A stretch of 64,000 nucleotides of DNA from Bartonella sp. M0283 (GTDB taxonomy: Bacteria; Pseudomonadota; Alphaproteobacteria; Rhizobiales; Rhizobiaceae), in the NCBI RefSeq assembly GCF_016100455.1, contig NZ_JACFSK010000001.1, forward strand, positions 1,550,001 through 1,614,000, read 5' to 3'. Every line of letters starts with the position of its first letter. The stretch's first letter is position 1. Below, in pieces: positions 1 through 7,381 of the stretch. Position numbers and translations under genes: made by a program. A model generated the notes under the pieces. That model made no database searches. It saw only the letters and a list, made by a program, of their open reading frames with translations, and had not been told where the DNA came from.

Positions 1-626
1 AAGTCGAGGCGGACGGATATGGTATAGGGGCTGCAGCTACATGGTATGGTTTCAATGGCAGCTATGTAGATTTACAATCGCAAGCCACCTGGTATGAAAC
101 CGATTTCAATTCCAAGAATTTTACCCGTTCGGATACAAAAAACGAAAATGGTTTTGGCTACGCTCTTTCGGCAGAGGCCGGTCATCGGTTAAAATTGACA
201 GAAACATGGGATATAACACCGCAAATCCAACTTTCTTATTCGTCAATAGATTTCGACAGTTTTCGTGATGGCTTAAGCACAAAAGTATCTCTGAAAGACG
301 GTGACAGTCTGGAAGGCCGTGCCGGCCTCGCTTTCAGCAGAGATAAAACGTGGATATCCGATAGCGGAGACCGGCGTCGCGCACTCCTATATGGCATAGG
401 CAATCTTTATTACGAGTTTCTTGATGGAACGAAAGTGGATGTTTCCGGCACTTCGTTCCGGAATGAAAATGAAGATTTTCAGGCCGGACTTGGATTGGGT
501 GGCAGTTATAATTGGAATAATGATAATTGGTCACTCTATGGCGAAACAAATATACGCGGTGCTTTCAAAAATGTCAGCGATAATTACAGCTTTGGTGGCA
601 CAGTAGGTTTAAGAATTAAATTCTGA
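1..626 (+). CDS. Autotransporter outer-membrane beta-barrel, C-terminal part (5' truncated by window edge)
   Basis: The frame is open from base 3 with no stop, so this is the end of a longer gene. The visible ~207 residues show alternating aromatic and polar residues typical of beta-strands, many Gly/Asn/Asp turns, and a final strand ending in Phe (GGTVGLRIKF), the usual C-terminal signature for barrel insertion by BAM. Type V autotransporters use such a barrel to display an N-terminal passenger on the cell surface. The passenger lies outside the window, so adhesin, protease or other function cannot be stated. A different 12-strand outer-membrane protein is a less likely alternative. Confidence 0.75.
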   Translation, partial: VEADGYGIGAAATWYGFNGSYVDLQSQATWYETDFNSKNFTRSDTKNENGFGYALSAEAGHRLKLTETWDITPQIQLSYSSIDFDSFRDGLSTKVSLKDGDSLEGRAGLAFSRDKTWISDSGDRRRALLYGIGNLYYEFLDGTKVDVSGTSFRNENEDFQAGLGLGGSYNWNNDNWSLYGETNIRGAFKNVSDNYSFGGTVGLRIKF

Positions 627-633
627 GTTTGAG

Positions 634-674
634 GAGGGATTGTTCTTCATCCATACGATGGGGGATAATCCCTC
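634..674 (+). other. Stem-loop after the autotransporter gene
   Basis: GAGGGATT at 634-641 pairs with AATCCCTC at 667-674, enclosing a loop that itself contains a short CATC/GATG stem. It starts 8 bases after the stop codon. No T-run follows, so it may be a Rho-type 3' end or mRNA-stabilising structure rather than a classical intrinsic terminator. Confidence 0.4.
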
Positions 675-817
675 AAGCCTGTTCCGGTTGAAAAAACAAG
701 AACCTTCACCACCGTGAACGATAATACCGCGTTCATTCTCTTTTTGTCCGGACGCTGGACTTTTTATCTTCCGACATAACTATTCGTTTATTCGTTCAAA
801 CAATGGGGCAATATTCC

Positions 818-1318
818 ATGTCTTTATGGGTAGAGGTTAACGACAAAATGCAACATGGCTATCGCTATGAACGCGTGTGTGAAGAGGGAAAAAACTTTTC
901 AGCAGATTTTGAACCGCAGTTAACCCCTAAGCAAATGTTGGAAATGGGCGTTTTCGGCGGAAAATATATGACCGATTGCAGAAACGAATTTCCGTCAAAC
1001 TGGTTTCAAAAAGCAAAATTATCGCCTGAAGGCAAACGGGCGGACATGAATTATTACGGTGTATTGGCCGGAAAACCGCTTGTCTATTGGAAGGCTAAAG
1101 GCTGGATTTATAAATATGATCCGCGCGGCTGGTTCCAATGGTATTGCCGTTATTATTCGGGCCGCCGTATCGAAGGCGAAGATGAGCGGCAGATCAAACG
1201 TTGGAAGCAGATGCGCCGCCATGTCGCCCAGCTTAGGAAAAACTGTGACCCCGGTGATTTTTTCTGTCGTCCGCGCCAGCGTCAGGCACTTCTCCAATGG
1301 GCCTATTTTTGTGATTGA
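818..1318 (+). CDS. Conserved hypothetical protein rich in Trp/Tyr/Arg
   Basis: Predicted soluble protein of about 166 residues with no signal peptide or membrane segment. The C-terminal half is strongly patterned, with DPRGWFQWYCRYYSGRR followed by a DERQIKRWKQMRRH block and several cysteines near the end (NCDPGDFFC ... AYFCD). From memory, this block resembles a conserved uncharacterised family found in rhizobia and some fungi; no function is assigned. An ATG at 803 is in frame, but the ATG at 818 has a GGGG-type ribosome-binding site at a usable distance and is preferred. It stands alone between the autotransporter and trhP. Confidence 0.7.
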   Translation: MSLWVEVNDKMQHGYRYERVCEEGKNFSADFEPQLTPKQMLEMGVFGGKYMTDCRNEFPSNWFQKAKLSPEGKRADMNYYGVLAGKPLVYWKAKGWIYKYDPRGWFQWYCRYYSGRRIEGEDERQIKRWKQMRRHVAQLRKNCDPGDFFCRPRQRQALLQWAYFCD

Positions 1319-1687
1319 AGTTTACTTTCATCCTGCTTCGATCAAATTGGCCGTCTAAACTATGACCCCTAACTTGGCCTCCTAAGCCGCGGCCGTTTAA
1401 GGCGTATAATGACGATTTTTGCATGAATAAAAAGTTCGATCGTTATAGCGCATAGTTTCTTTGCCCGTATTTTTACCCTCGCAGTCTCACCCATGCTTTT
1501 TACTCGCCTATTTTAAATTGTATTTTTTAAAATTCTGCATGCTGTTTACTCTCGCTTCAATGTTCAATTCCGGTAAAACCGGATGTTGTAATGAAGATTG
1601 ATCTCCTGAAATTATGTTTCCTGACAGGTTGAACGGATAGGTCAGTTCTGCTAAACAACAGCTCAATTTTCAAGGCTCTTTCAATCA
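1319..1687. other. Gene-free spacer upstream of trhP
   Basis: About 370 bases without a credible reading frame. A near repeat of GGCCGT(C/T)TAA occurs near 1350 and 1390, and a small TCCGGT/ACCGGA hairpin lies near 1570. It presumably carries the trhP promoter, but no clear -35/-10 pair stands out. Confidence 0.5.
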
Positions 1688-3031
1688 ATGTCAAAACTTC
1701 ATAAAACCGAATTGTTAAGTCCTGCGGGCACATTGAAATCTATGCGTTACGCTTTTGCCTATGGTGCGGATGCGGTTTATGCAGGCCAGCCCCGTTATAG
1801 CTTGCGAGTGCGCAATAATGAATTCAATCATGAAGAAAATTTGAAGATCGGCATTGACGAAGCCCATTCTGAGGGCAAAAAATTCTATGTTGTCGTCAAC
1901 ATTGCCCCCCACAACAGCAAGCTTAAAAGTTTTGTGAGCGAGTTAAAACCGGTTATCGACATGAATCCCGATGCTCTCATCATGTCCGATCCGGGACTGA
2001 TTATGATGGTGCGGGAAAATTTTCCCGATGTCGATATTCACCTTTCGGTACAATCGAATGCTGTGAATTGGGCAACGGTCAAGTTCTGGAAAAGCATGGG
2101 ATTGACACGCGTCATTCTCTCAAGGGAATTGTCACTGAAAGAAATTGAAGAAATCCGTGAAAATGTTCCCGACATCGAGTTGGAAGTCTTTGTTCATGGT
2201 GCATTATGCATGGCCTATTCAGGACGTTGTCTTCTCTCTGGCTATATCAACCACCGCGATGCCAATCAGGGAACGTGCACGAATGCCTGTCGCTGGAAAT
2301 ATGGTGTTGAGGAAGGCGTCGAGAATGAACTTGGCGAAATTGTCAAAGTTGAAGAGACAGTAGGCGGAGAAATTCAGCCCGACCTTGGCGAAGGGCCAAC
2401 CACCGACAAAGTATTTGTGCTTCATGAAGCAAATCGGCCGGAAGCCGAAATGACCGCGTTTGAAGACGAACATGGTACATATATCATGAATTCGAAAGAC
2501 CTTCGCGCTGTCCAATATGTCGAAAAGCTGATCAACATCGGTGTCAATTCGTTAAAAATCGAAGGGCGCACGAAATCGCATTATTATGTTGCTCGCACTG
2601 CACAGGTTTATCGCAAGGCGATTGATGATGCTCTGGCCGGCCGCCCCTTTGACGACAATTTGATGGTGGTTCTGGAATCCCTTGCCCACCGCGGTTATAC
2701 CGAAGGCTTTTTGCAGCGCCATAAACATAAAGAATACCAGAATTATGCTACCGGCTCATCGCTTCCCGGCCGCCAGCAATTTGTTGGCGAATTTAGCGGA
2801 AAACGCGTGAACGGACTTGCGGAAGTCACTGTTAAAAACCGCTTTGAATTGAATGACAAAGTGGAAATGATGACGCCGGATGGCAATATCAATTTTACGA
2901 TAAAATCACTGAAAAATAAAAAGAACGAAGACATTACTGTAGCACCCGGTGACGGGCATATTGTCTACATTCCCATCCCTGAAGATGTTCAATTGAATTA
3001 TGCTTTATTGATGCGGTATGTTTCAGCATAA
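1688..3031 (+). CDS. trhP: tRNA 5-hydroxyuridine synthase TrhP / YegQ (peptidase U32 family)
   Basis: Near full-length match, from memory, to E. coli YegQ/TrhP (447 versus about 453 residues). It begins ELLSPAGTLKSMRYAFAYGA and shares the U32 signature EVFVHGALCMAYSGRCLLSG. TrhP uses prephenate-derived chemistry to hydroxylate U34 of a set of tRNAs in the cytoplasm. Four cysteines (GALC, GRC, GTC, NAC) around residues 175-205 match the conserved cysteine set of this family. An acidic insert of roughly 40 residues follows, and the C-terminal domain ends VQLNYALLMRY as in E. coli. It is monocistronic; the downstream 580 bases hold the RT-associated repeats. Confidence 0.93.
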   Translation: MSKLHKTELLSPAGTLKSMRYAFAYGADAVYAGQPRYSLRVRNNEFNHEENLKIGIDEAHSEGKKFYVVVNIAPHNSKLKSFVSELKPVIDMNPDALIMSDPGLIMMVRENFPDVDIHLSVQSNAVNWATVKFWKSMGLTRVILSRELSLKEIEEIRENVPDIELEVFVHGALCMAYSGRCLLSGYINHRDANQGTCTNACRWKYGVEEGVENELGEIVKVEETVGGEIQPDLGEGPTTDKVFVLHEANRPEAEMTAFEDEHGTYIMNSKDLRAVQYVEKLINIGVNSLKIEGRTKSHYYVARTAQVYRKAIDDALAGRPFDDNLMVVLESLAHRGYTEGFLQRHKHKEYQNYATGSSLPGRQQFVGEFSGKRVNGLAEVTVKNRFELNDKVEMMTPDGNINFTIKSLKNKKNEDITVAPGDGHIVYIPIPEDVQLNYALLMRYVSA

Positions 3032-3112
3032 TTCTTAAAATATTTTATTTAACTTGAAAATTGTCTTAATTAATTATATAGTCTTACCGTCTTGTTTGGC
3101 ATGATTCATGTT

Positions 3113-3211
3113 GTGACCATGAATATAAACTTTCAGGTTACACTTCATGTTGAACACGCCAAGGTTGCTTGTGCTGCCTCGGTGTCTTGCTGCTCGGTAT
3201 TTCCGTGCTCA
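3113..3211 (+). repeat. 99-bp direct repeat, copy A
   Basis: Compared base by base with 3459-3557, this copy is identical over all 99 positions, from GTGACCATGAATATAAAC to TTTCCGTGCTCA. Identity stops abruptly at the 3' edge (AGAGAT here, TTAGAC in copy B). At the 5' edge there is a divergent 10-bp stretch and then a further similar box (TGTTTGGCAT here, TGTTTGACAT in copy B). The repeat is richer in GC than its surroundings. No third copy was seen in the window. Confidence 0.95.
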
Positions 3212-3441
3212 AGAGATATGTTAAGCTTGATCATTGATACATTCGCTGTGAATACTTATGACTCCCGAACAGCTATACGGATTTTCATTTGGTCGGCTTG
3301 GCCTTGGCATAAAGTGCTTGACTTTGACAAAAACCTGTTATGGTCGATGATGGAAGAATAGGACTTTTCGCCATGAAAAAACAATCCTCTTAGAGGAATG
3401 TACCAGTTTATGCTTATGCATAATTGCTGTAGCGTCTATGT

Positions 3442-3475
3442 TTGACATTAGTTGCTTGGTGACCATGAATATAAA
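3442..3475 (+). promoter_or_regulatory. Candidate promoter entering repeat copy B
   Basis: A consensus -35 hexamer TTGACA lies at 3442-3447. The possible -10 elements fall inside the repeat: ATGAAT at 3465-3470 (17-bp spacing) or TATAAA at 3470-3475 (22-bp spacing, too long). The equivalent position before copy A is TTGGCA at 3096-3101. The same geometry at both copies suggests that each repeat carries the start of a transcript. The -10 match is weak. Confidence 0.35.
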
Positions 3476-3557
3476 CTTTCAGGTTACACTTCATGTTGAA
3501 CACGCCAAGGTTGCTTGTGCTGCCTCGGTGTCTTGCTGCTCGGTATTTCCGTGCTCA
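3459..3557 (+). repeat. 99-bp direct repeat, copy B (53 bases before the RT start)
   Basis: Identical to 3113-3211 at an offset of exactly 346 bases. It ends 53 bases before the RT start codon, so it would lie in the RT mRNA leader or at the 3' side of an upstream RNA. Read from its first base, the 99 bp form 33 sense codons with no stop, beginning VTMNIN and ending FPCS. The other two forward frames and all three reverse frames contain stops. Confidence 0.95.
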
Positions 3558-3610
3558 TTAGACGATGTGCTGCTTCAATGATCGGGTGAGTATGTAAGGG
3601 AGAGCTCGAT

Positions 3611-4930
3611 TTGAGAATGAAAACCTCACTTTATAACGAAGTTCGTTCTGAAAGTAATATGTTTTCTGCATGGCGACATGTTAAGGAGAGTGCGCTTCGC
3701 TCAAGCAATCATGATATTCAGGCAGAAGCGATCAATTTTGAAACTGACCACCAAAGATATCTAAAGACCATTATCACTCAACTGAGACAAAAAAAATTTA
3801 AGTTCGATCCTGTTAAAGGGGTTTTAAAAGATAAACGCAAAAGACAAAGAGAAGGAAAGGATCCGCGCCCGATAGCTATTGGAAGCATCAAAAATAGAGT
3901 GGTTGCTCGCGCAATTTTACAAGTTCTCCAACCACGCACCTCGGCGTTGACTAAAAATAGTTCTACAGCGATACAAGATGTCCGATTAGGCAAGATAAAC
4001 AGAATAAATAATTCTCGTTATGGTGTTGGTAGTTTACTCTCGCCGTATGGTGGTGTCCGCCCTGCAATTAATCTAATAAATCATGCGATTAAAAACGGAT
4101 GTGAATATTTCTATAAATCAGATATAAAAGCATTTTTCACGAAAATTCCTGTCGATACCGTTGTTAATATCGTAAGAACAGAAACAAATGATATCGATCT
4201 ATCTGAATTATTCAAAAAAGCACTCAGTGTTGAACTAAGCAACGAAAAAGAATTAAATTCTTACACTTCCCTTTTTCCTCACAATGGGATTGGTGTAGCG
4301 CAGGGGTCTTCTTTATCCGCGTTTGCAGGAAATGTTTTATTATATGATTTTGATCATAAAATAAATGAAATGAATGTTATTTGTGTAAGATACATCGACG
4401 ATATATTAATGGTTTCCAAAAATGAATCTGACCTACTCAAAGCATTTTCATATGCCAAATCACAACTTGTTAATCTTGGATTCGATTTATACGAACCTGA
4501 CAAAAATAATAATAAAGCCGAAACTGGAAAATGTTCTAACGGCATTAACTTTCTCGGTTGTACATTGCAAAAAAACCGATGTGTTCCTAGTGCTCAATCC
4601 ATCAAAAACTTAAAAAAAGAAGTAAAAGAAATATTTGATATATCGTTAAAACACATACGTGAATATCTACAAAAGGATGCTGACTTACATAAATTTTATA
4701 CTAAATCTTATGTCGTGGATAAGATAGGGAAAAAGTATTACGGTTGGGTGAAGTCTTTTAGTTTTTGCACGGAAAAAAACATATTTACTCAATTAGATGA
4801 TTTTATGAGTGAAAATCTTGCTCAGTATCATTACAAAATAGAACGATATTTGACACACACGTCAAAATTTAAAAGGATGATTGTGTTTGGCATTCCATCC
4901 GGTGAATATTTATATGAACCGAAAAAATAA
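3611..4930 (+). CDS. Stand-alone reverse transcriptase, unknown-group / defence-RT type
   Basis: An RNA-directed DNA polymerase of 439 residues. Visible RT motifs are fingers with RPIAIGSIKNRVVARAIL (86-103), motif A YKSDIKAFF (Asp171), motif B GVAQGSSLSAFAGN (228-241), active site VRYIDD (Asp263, Asp264), the motif D region near Lys302, and motif E GINFLG (311-316). A thumb-like C-terminal region carries KYYGWVKSFSF. There is no maturase X/HNH domain, integrase or protease, and no group II intron domain V was found nearby. AGGGAG at 3597-3602 is 8 bases before the TTG at 3611 and supports that start; ATG 3617 is the alternative. The gene is visibly more AT-rich than its neighbours, suggesting transfer. 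The motifs fit the UG/DRT defence RTs better than DGR RTs or classical retrons, but the subgroup is not determined. Confidence 0.85.
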   Translation: MRMKTSLYNEVRSESNMFSAWRHVKESALRSSNHDIQAEAINFETDHQRYLKTIITQLRQKKFKFDPVKGVLKDKRKRQREGKDPRPIAIGSIKNRVVARAILQVLQPRTSALTKNSSTAIQDVRLGKINRINNSRYGVGSLLSPYGGVRPAINLINHAIKNGCEYFYKSDIKAFFTKIPVDTVVNIVRTETNDIDLSELFKKALSVELSNEKELNSYTSLFPHNGIGVAQGSSLSAFAGNVLLYDFDHKINEMNVICVRYIDDILMVSKNESDLLKAFSYAKSQLVNLGFDLYEPDKNNNKAETGKCSNGINFLGCTLQKNRCVPSAQSIKNLKKEVKEIFDISLKHIREYLQKDADLHKFYTKSYVVDKIGKKYYGWVKSFSFCTEKNIFTQLDDFMSENLAQYHYKIERYLTHTSKFKRMIVFGIPSGEYLYEPKK

Positions 4931-4991
4931 ATTGCAAAATATTTTTTCTTTATTCCCAAACATATAACATTTTTAATTTCATTGATATAAC

Positions 4992-5024
4992 ATGCCATTG
5001 AGGAAACCTGTTCTTCAATGGCAT
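4992..5024 (+). terminator. Strong stem-loop between RT and guaA
   Basis: ATGCCATTGAGGAA (4992-5005) pairs with TTCTTCAATGGCAT (5011-5024) through 13 Watson-Crick pairs and one G-T pair, with loop ACCTG. TTTAGAATATT follows on the plus strand. A palindromic GAATATTC pair at about 5028-5045 comes next. It lies between convergent genes and probably ends the RT transcript; the short T-run makes termination strength uncertain. Confidence 0.5.
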
Positions 5025-5053
5025 TTAGAATATTCTCGAATATTCGGTTTATT

Positions 5054-6613
5054 TTATTCCCACTCGATTGTTCCCGGTGGTTTCGACGTAATATCGTAGA
5101 CGACGCGATTGATACCGCGCACTTCGTTAATAATGCGGTTAGCAGCTTGTGCCAGAAAATCCATATCGTAACGATAAAAGTCGGCTGTCATTCCGTCGAC
5201 GGAAGTCACCGCTCTTAACGCGCAAACATATTCATATGTTCGCCCGTCACCCATGACACCCACCGTTTGTACCGGAAGGAGAACAGCAAAAGCTTGCCAG
5301 ATTTTATCATAAAGGCCGGCTTTGCGAATTTCATCAAGATAAACCGCATCCGCCTCACGCAAAATATTAAGTTTCTCTCTCGTCACCCCTCCAGGGCAAC
5401 GAATAGCAAGGCCGGGACCGGGGAAAGGATGACGGCCGATAAACTTTTCCGGCAAACCGAGCTCACGCCCCAGAGCGCGAACTTCATCTTTGAAAAGTTC
5501 GCGCAGCGGTTCGACCAGTTTCATATTCATGCGTTCCGGCAAACCGCCAACATTGTGATGGCTTTTGATGGTAACCGAGGGACCACCTGAGAATGACACG
5601 CTTTCGATCACATCCGGATAAAGCGTACCCTGTGCCAGAAATTCTGCACCACCAAGCTTTTTGGCTTCTTTTTCAAAAACTTCGATAAACAGGCGGCCGA
5701 TAATCTTGCGCTTCTTTTCAGGGTCACTCACCCCTTCAAGCGCATTGATAAAAAGATCGGATGCGTCAACATGAACAAGCGGAATATTATAGGTCTCGCG
5801 AAACATCGAGACGACCTCTTCGGCTTCATTTTTGCGCATCAAACCATGATCAACAAAAATGCATGTCAACTGATTGCCGATGGCTTCATGAATAAGCACC
5901 GCCGCAACAGACGAATCAACCCCGCCTGAAAGGCCGCAGATAACGCGCCCCTTACCCACCTGCCGGCGAATGGCAGAAATGGCCTGTTCGCGATAGGCTT
6001 TCATCGACCAGTCGCCTTTGATACCGGCTATATTGTGGACGAAATTCTGCAAAAGACGGGCGCCATCCAAAGTATGAACAACTTCCGGATGGAATTGCAC
6101 GGCATAAAAGTGGCGTTTTTCATCAGAAATCGCGGCAAAGGGCGCACCTTTCGAGGTGCCGATAACTTTGAAGCCTTCCGGCAAAGCGGTAACCCTGTCA
6201 CCATGGCTCATCCAGACCTGATGATGGGTTCCTTTTTTCCATATGCCTTGAAAGAGAGCACTATCTTCTTCAACGGTGAGATCTGCGCGCCCGAACTCGC
6301 GTTCATGCCCTGCTTCAACTTTGCCGCCAAGTTGCGCGCACATTGTCTGTTCGCCATAACAGATACCAAGAACAGGAATTCCCGCATTGAATATCTCTTG
6401 CGGTGCTCTCGGAGACCCTATATCAACGGTTGAATGGGGAGATCCGGAAAGAATAACCGCTTTCGGCTTGATACGCTTGAAAGCGTCTGCGGCAGACTGG
6501 AACGGTACGATTTCCGAATAGACACCGGCTTCACGCACACGGCGTGCAATAAGCTGGGTTACTTGCGAACCGAAATCTATAATCAGAATTGTGTCAGGAT
6601 GTATCGTGCTCAT
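5054..6613 (-). CDS. guaA: GMP synthase (glutamine-hydrolysing)
   Basis: GuaA converts XMP, ATP and glutamine to GMP in the cytoplasm. The class I glutamine amidotransferase domain comes first, with nucleophile Cys85 in LGICYGEQT and His175/Glu177 in VQFHPEV. Next is the ATP-pyrophosphatase domain with the P-loop LSGGVDSS (228-235). The C-terminal dimerisation/XMP-binding domain ends [17 protein letters not shown], as in GuaA generally. The length of 519 residues is normal. It is the last gene of a minus-strand run after the MTA nucleosidase. guaB is encoded far away at 30107. Confidence 0.97.
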   Translation of the reverse strand: MSTIHPDTILIIDFGSQVTQLIARRVREAGVYSEIVPFQSAADAFKRIKPKAVILSGSPHSTVDIGSPRAPQEIFNAGIPVLGICYGEQTMCAQLGGKVEAGHEREFGRADLTVEEDSALFQGIWKKGTHHQVWMSHGDRVTALPEGFKVIGTSKGAPFAAISDEKRHFYAVQFHPEVVHTLDGARLLQNFVHNIAGIKGDWSMKAYREQAISAIRRQVGKGRVICGLSGGVDSSVAAVLIHEAIGNQLTCIFVDHGLMRKNEAEEVVSMFRETYNIPLVHVDASDLFINALEGVSDPEKKRKIIGRLFIEVFEKEAKKLGGAEFLAQGTLYPDVIESVSFSGGPSVTIKSHHNVGGLPERMNMKLVEPLRELFKDEVRALGRELGLPEKFIGRHPFPGPGLAIRCPGGVTREKLNILREADAVYLDEIRKAGLYDKIWQAFAVLLPVQTVGVMGDGRTYEYVCALRAVTSVDGMTADFYRYDMDFLAQAANRIINEVRGINRVVYDITSKPPGTIEWE

Positions 6614-6746
6614 AGAAAGCCTTTAAAGAGTCTTTTGGAGAAATGCAATCGGGTGATTGATAAGAAAACAGTTTTTAAACGATAAACCACCTAAAAATGA
6701 TTGGCTGATTATTTCCGACAGGCTTTAATTCCAACTTTCCGGAATT

Positions 6747-7361
6747 TCATTTTTCCGGTTGTTCCAGCACCTTATCGAGAAGCTTCAGTGCATTTGCCAG
6801 TTTTTCATCAACAATATGCAAATATTGGCGCCAATCCATTGCATGTTCCAGCTCCTTTTGACCATCGGAGATACCCCGCAATCCGAACAAAGGAACATTG
6901 AATGTCTGGCAACTTCGCAATACGGCATAAGTTTCCATATCAACCATATCGGTTTTTATATTTTTATAGCCATCACCGGAAACAACATTGCCGCCGGTCG
7001 ATAGGTTTGCAGACGGGAAATCGGGTATCAATGTCGGCATTTTCACAGTTGCGGGCAGATCAACAAAAGGCGTTACCCCCTTTTCGACACCCAGTACCGT
7101 CGCATCCATATCGCGCCAGCTCACAGATGACACCTGATAAACTTCTGTTTGTTCAAGCTTTTGTGAGCCACTCGAACCGAGCGAGACAACAAGATCGGGC
7201 AAGCGGTTCTCGTTTTTCATAGCACTTAAAATTTTTGTCGTATTGATCGCGGCCTCGATCGGCCCCACGCCAATAATGTGCGGTTTAATGAGCTTTTTGA
7301 GGTGCTCGCCATATTCCAGTTCGGTTGCCATCAGAAAAAGAACCGATTTTCCACCCCACAT
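6747..7361 (-). CDS. 5'-methylthioadenosine/S-adenosylhomocysteine nucleosidase family protein
   Basis: The enzyme family cleaves adenine from MTA and SAH in methionine salvage and methyl-cycle clean-up. The PNP/UDP phosphorylase fold is recognisable from LVVSLGSSGSQ near residue 62, the family block TDMVDMETYAVL with the purine/ribose-contacting Met-Glu, and the catalytic Asp of RGISDGQKE. An in-frame ATG lies at 7373, but GAGGT sits 5 bases before the ATG at 7361, so the product is taken as 204 residues starting MWGGKSVLF. It follows the RsmB-like gene within about 20 bases, suggesting co-transcription. It diverges from E. coli MtnN and fits the Rhizobiales type. Confidence 0.82.
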   Translation of the reverse strand: MWGGKSVLFLMATELEYGEHLKKLIKPHIIGVGPIEAAINTTKILSAMKNENRLPDLVVSLGSSGSQKLEQTEVYQVSSVSWRDMDATVLGVEKGVTPFVDLPATVKMPTLIPDFPSANLSTGGNVVSGDGYKNIKTDMVDMETYAVLRSCQTFNVPLFGLRGISDGQKELEHAMDWRQYLHIVDEKLANALKLLDKVLEQPEK

Positions 7362-7381
7362 GCTTGACCTCATAACTATGT

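Larger units (their letters stand above)
3032..3610 (+). ncRNA. Candidate structured non-coding region upstream of the reverse transcriptase
   Basis: These 579 bases between trhP and the RT gene contain two identical 99-bp direct repeats (3113-3211 and 3459-3557) separated by a 247-bp unique spacer. The spacer holds two small hairpins: TCCTC/GAGGA at 3385-3397 with loop TTA, and TTATGC/GCATAA at about 3409-3424. A 90-codon frame at 3092-3361 crosses the first repeat, but it has no ribosome-binding site and reads like translated non-coding DNA. Defence RTs such as DRT2 and DRT9, and retrons, use an ncRNA encoded next to the RT gene; that such an RNA is made here is inference. Confidence 0.5.

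Noticed and set aside
3092-3361. 90-codon reading frame across repeat copy A as a protein gene
   Set aside because: It has no ribosome-binding site, its amino-acid composition is unlike a folded or membrane protein, and only its repeat part has a counterpart in copy B, where the frame continues differently. A non-coding element is more likely.
3032-4930. Diversity-generating retroelement with template and variable repeats
   Set aside because: The two copies are identical at every base, including all adenines, neither is inside a protein gene, and the RT motif B (AQGSSLS) is not the DGR form.
3032-5053. Group II intron or classical retron
   Set aside because: No domain V-like hairpin, no maturase or HNH domain, and no flanking a1/a2 inverted repeats with an msr/msd-like structure were found.
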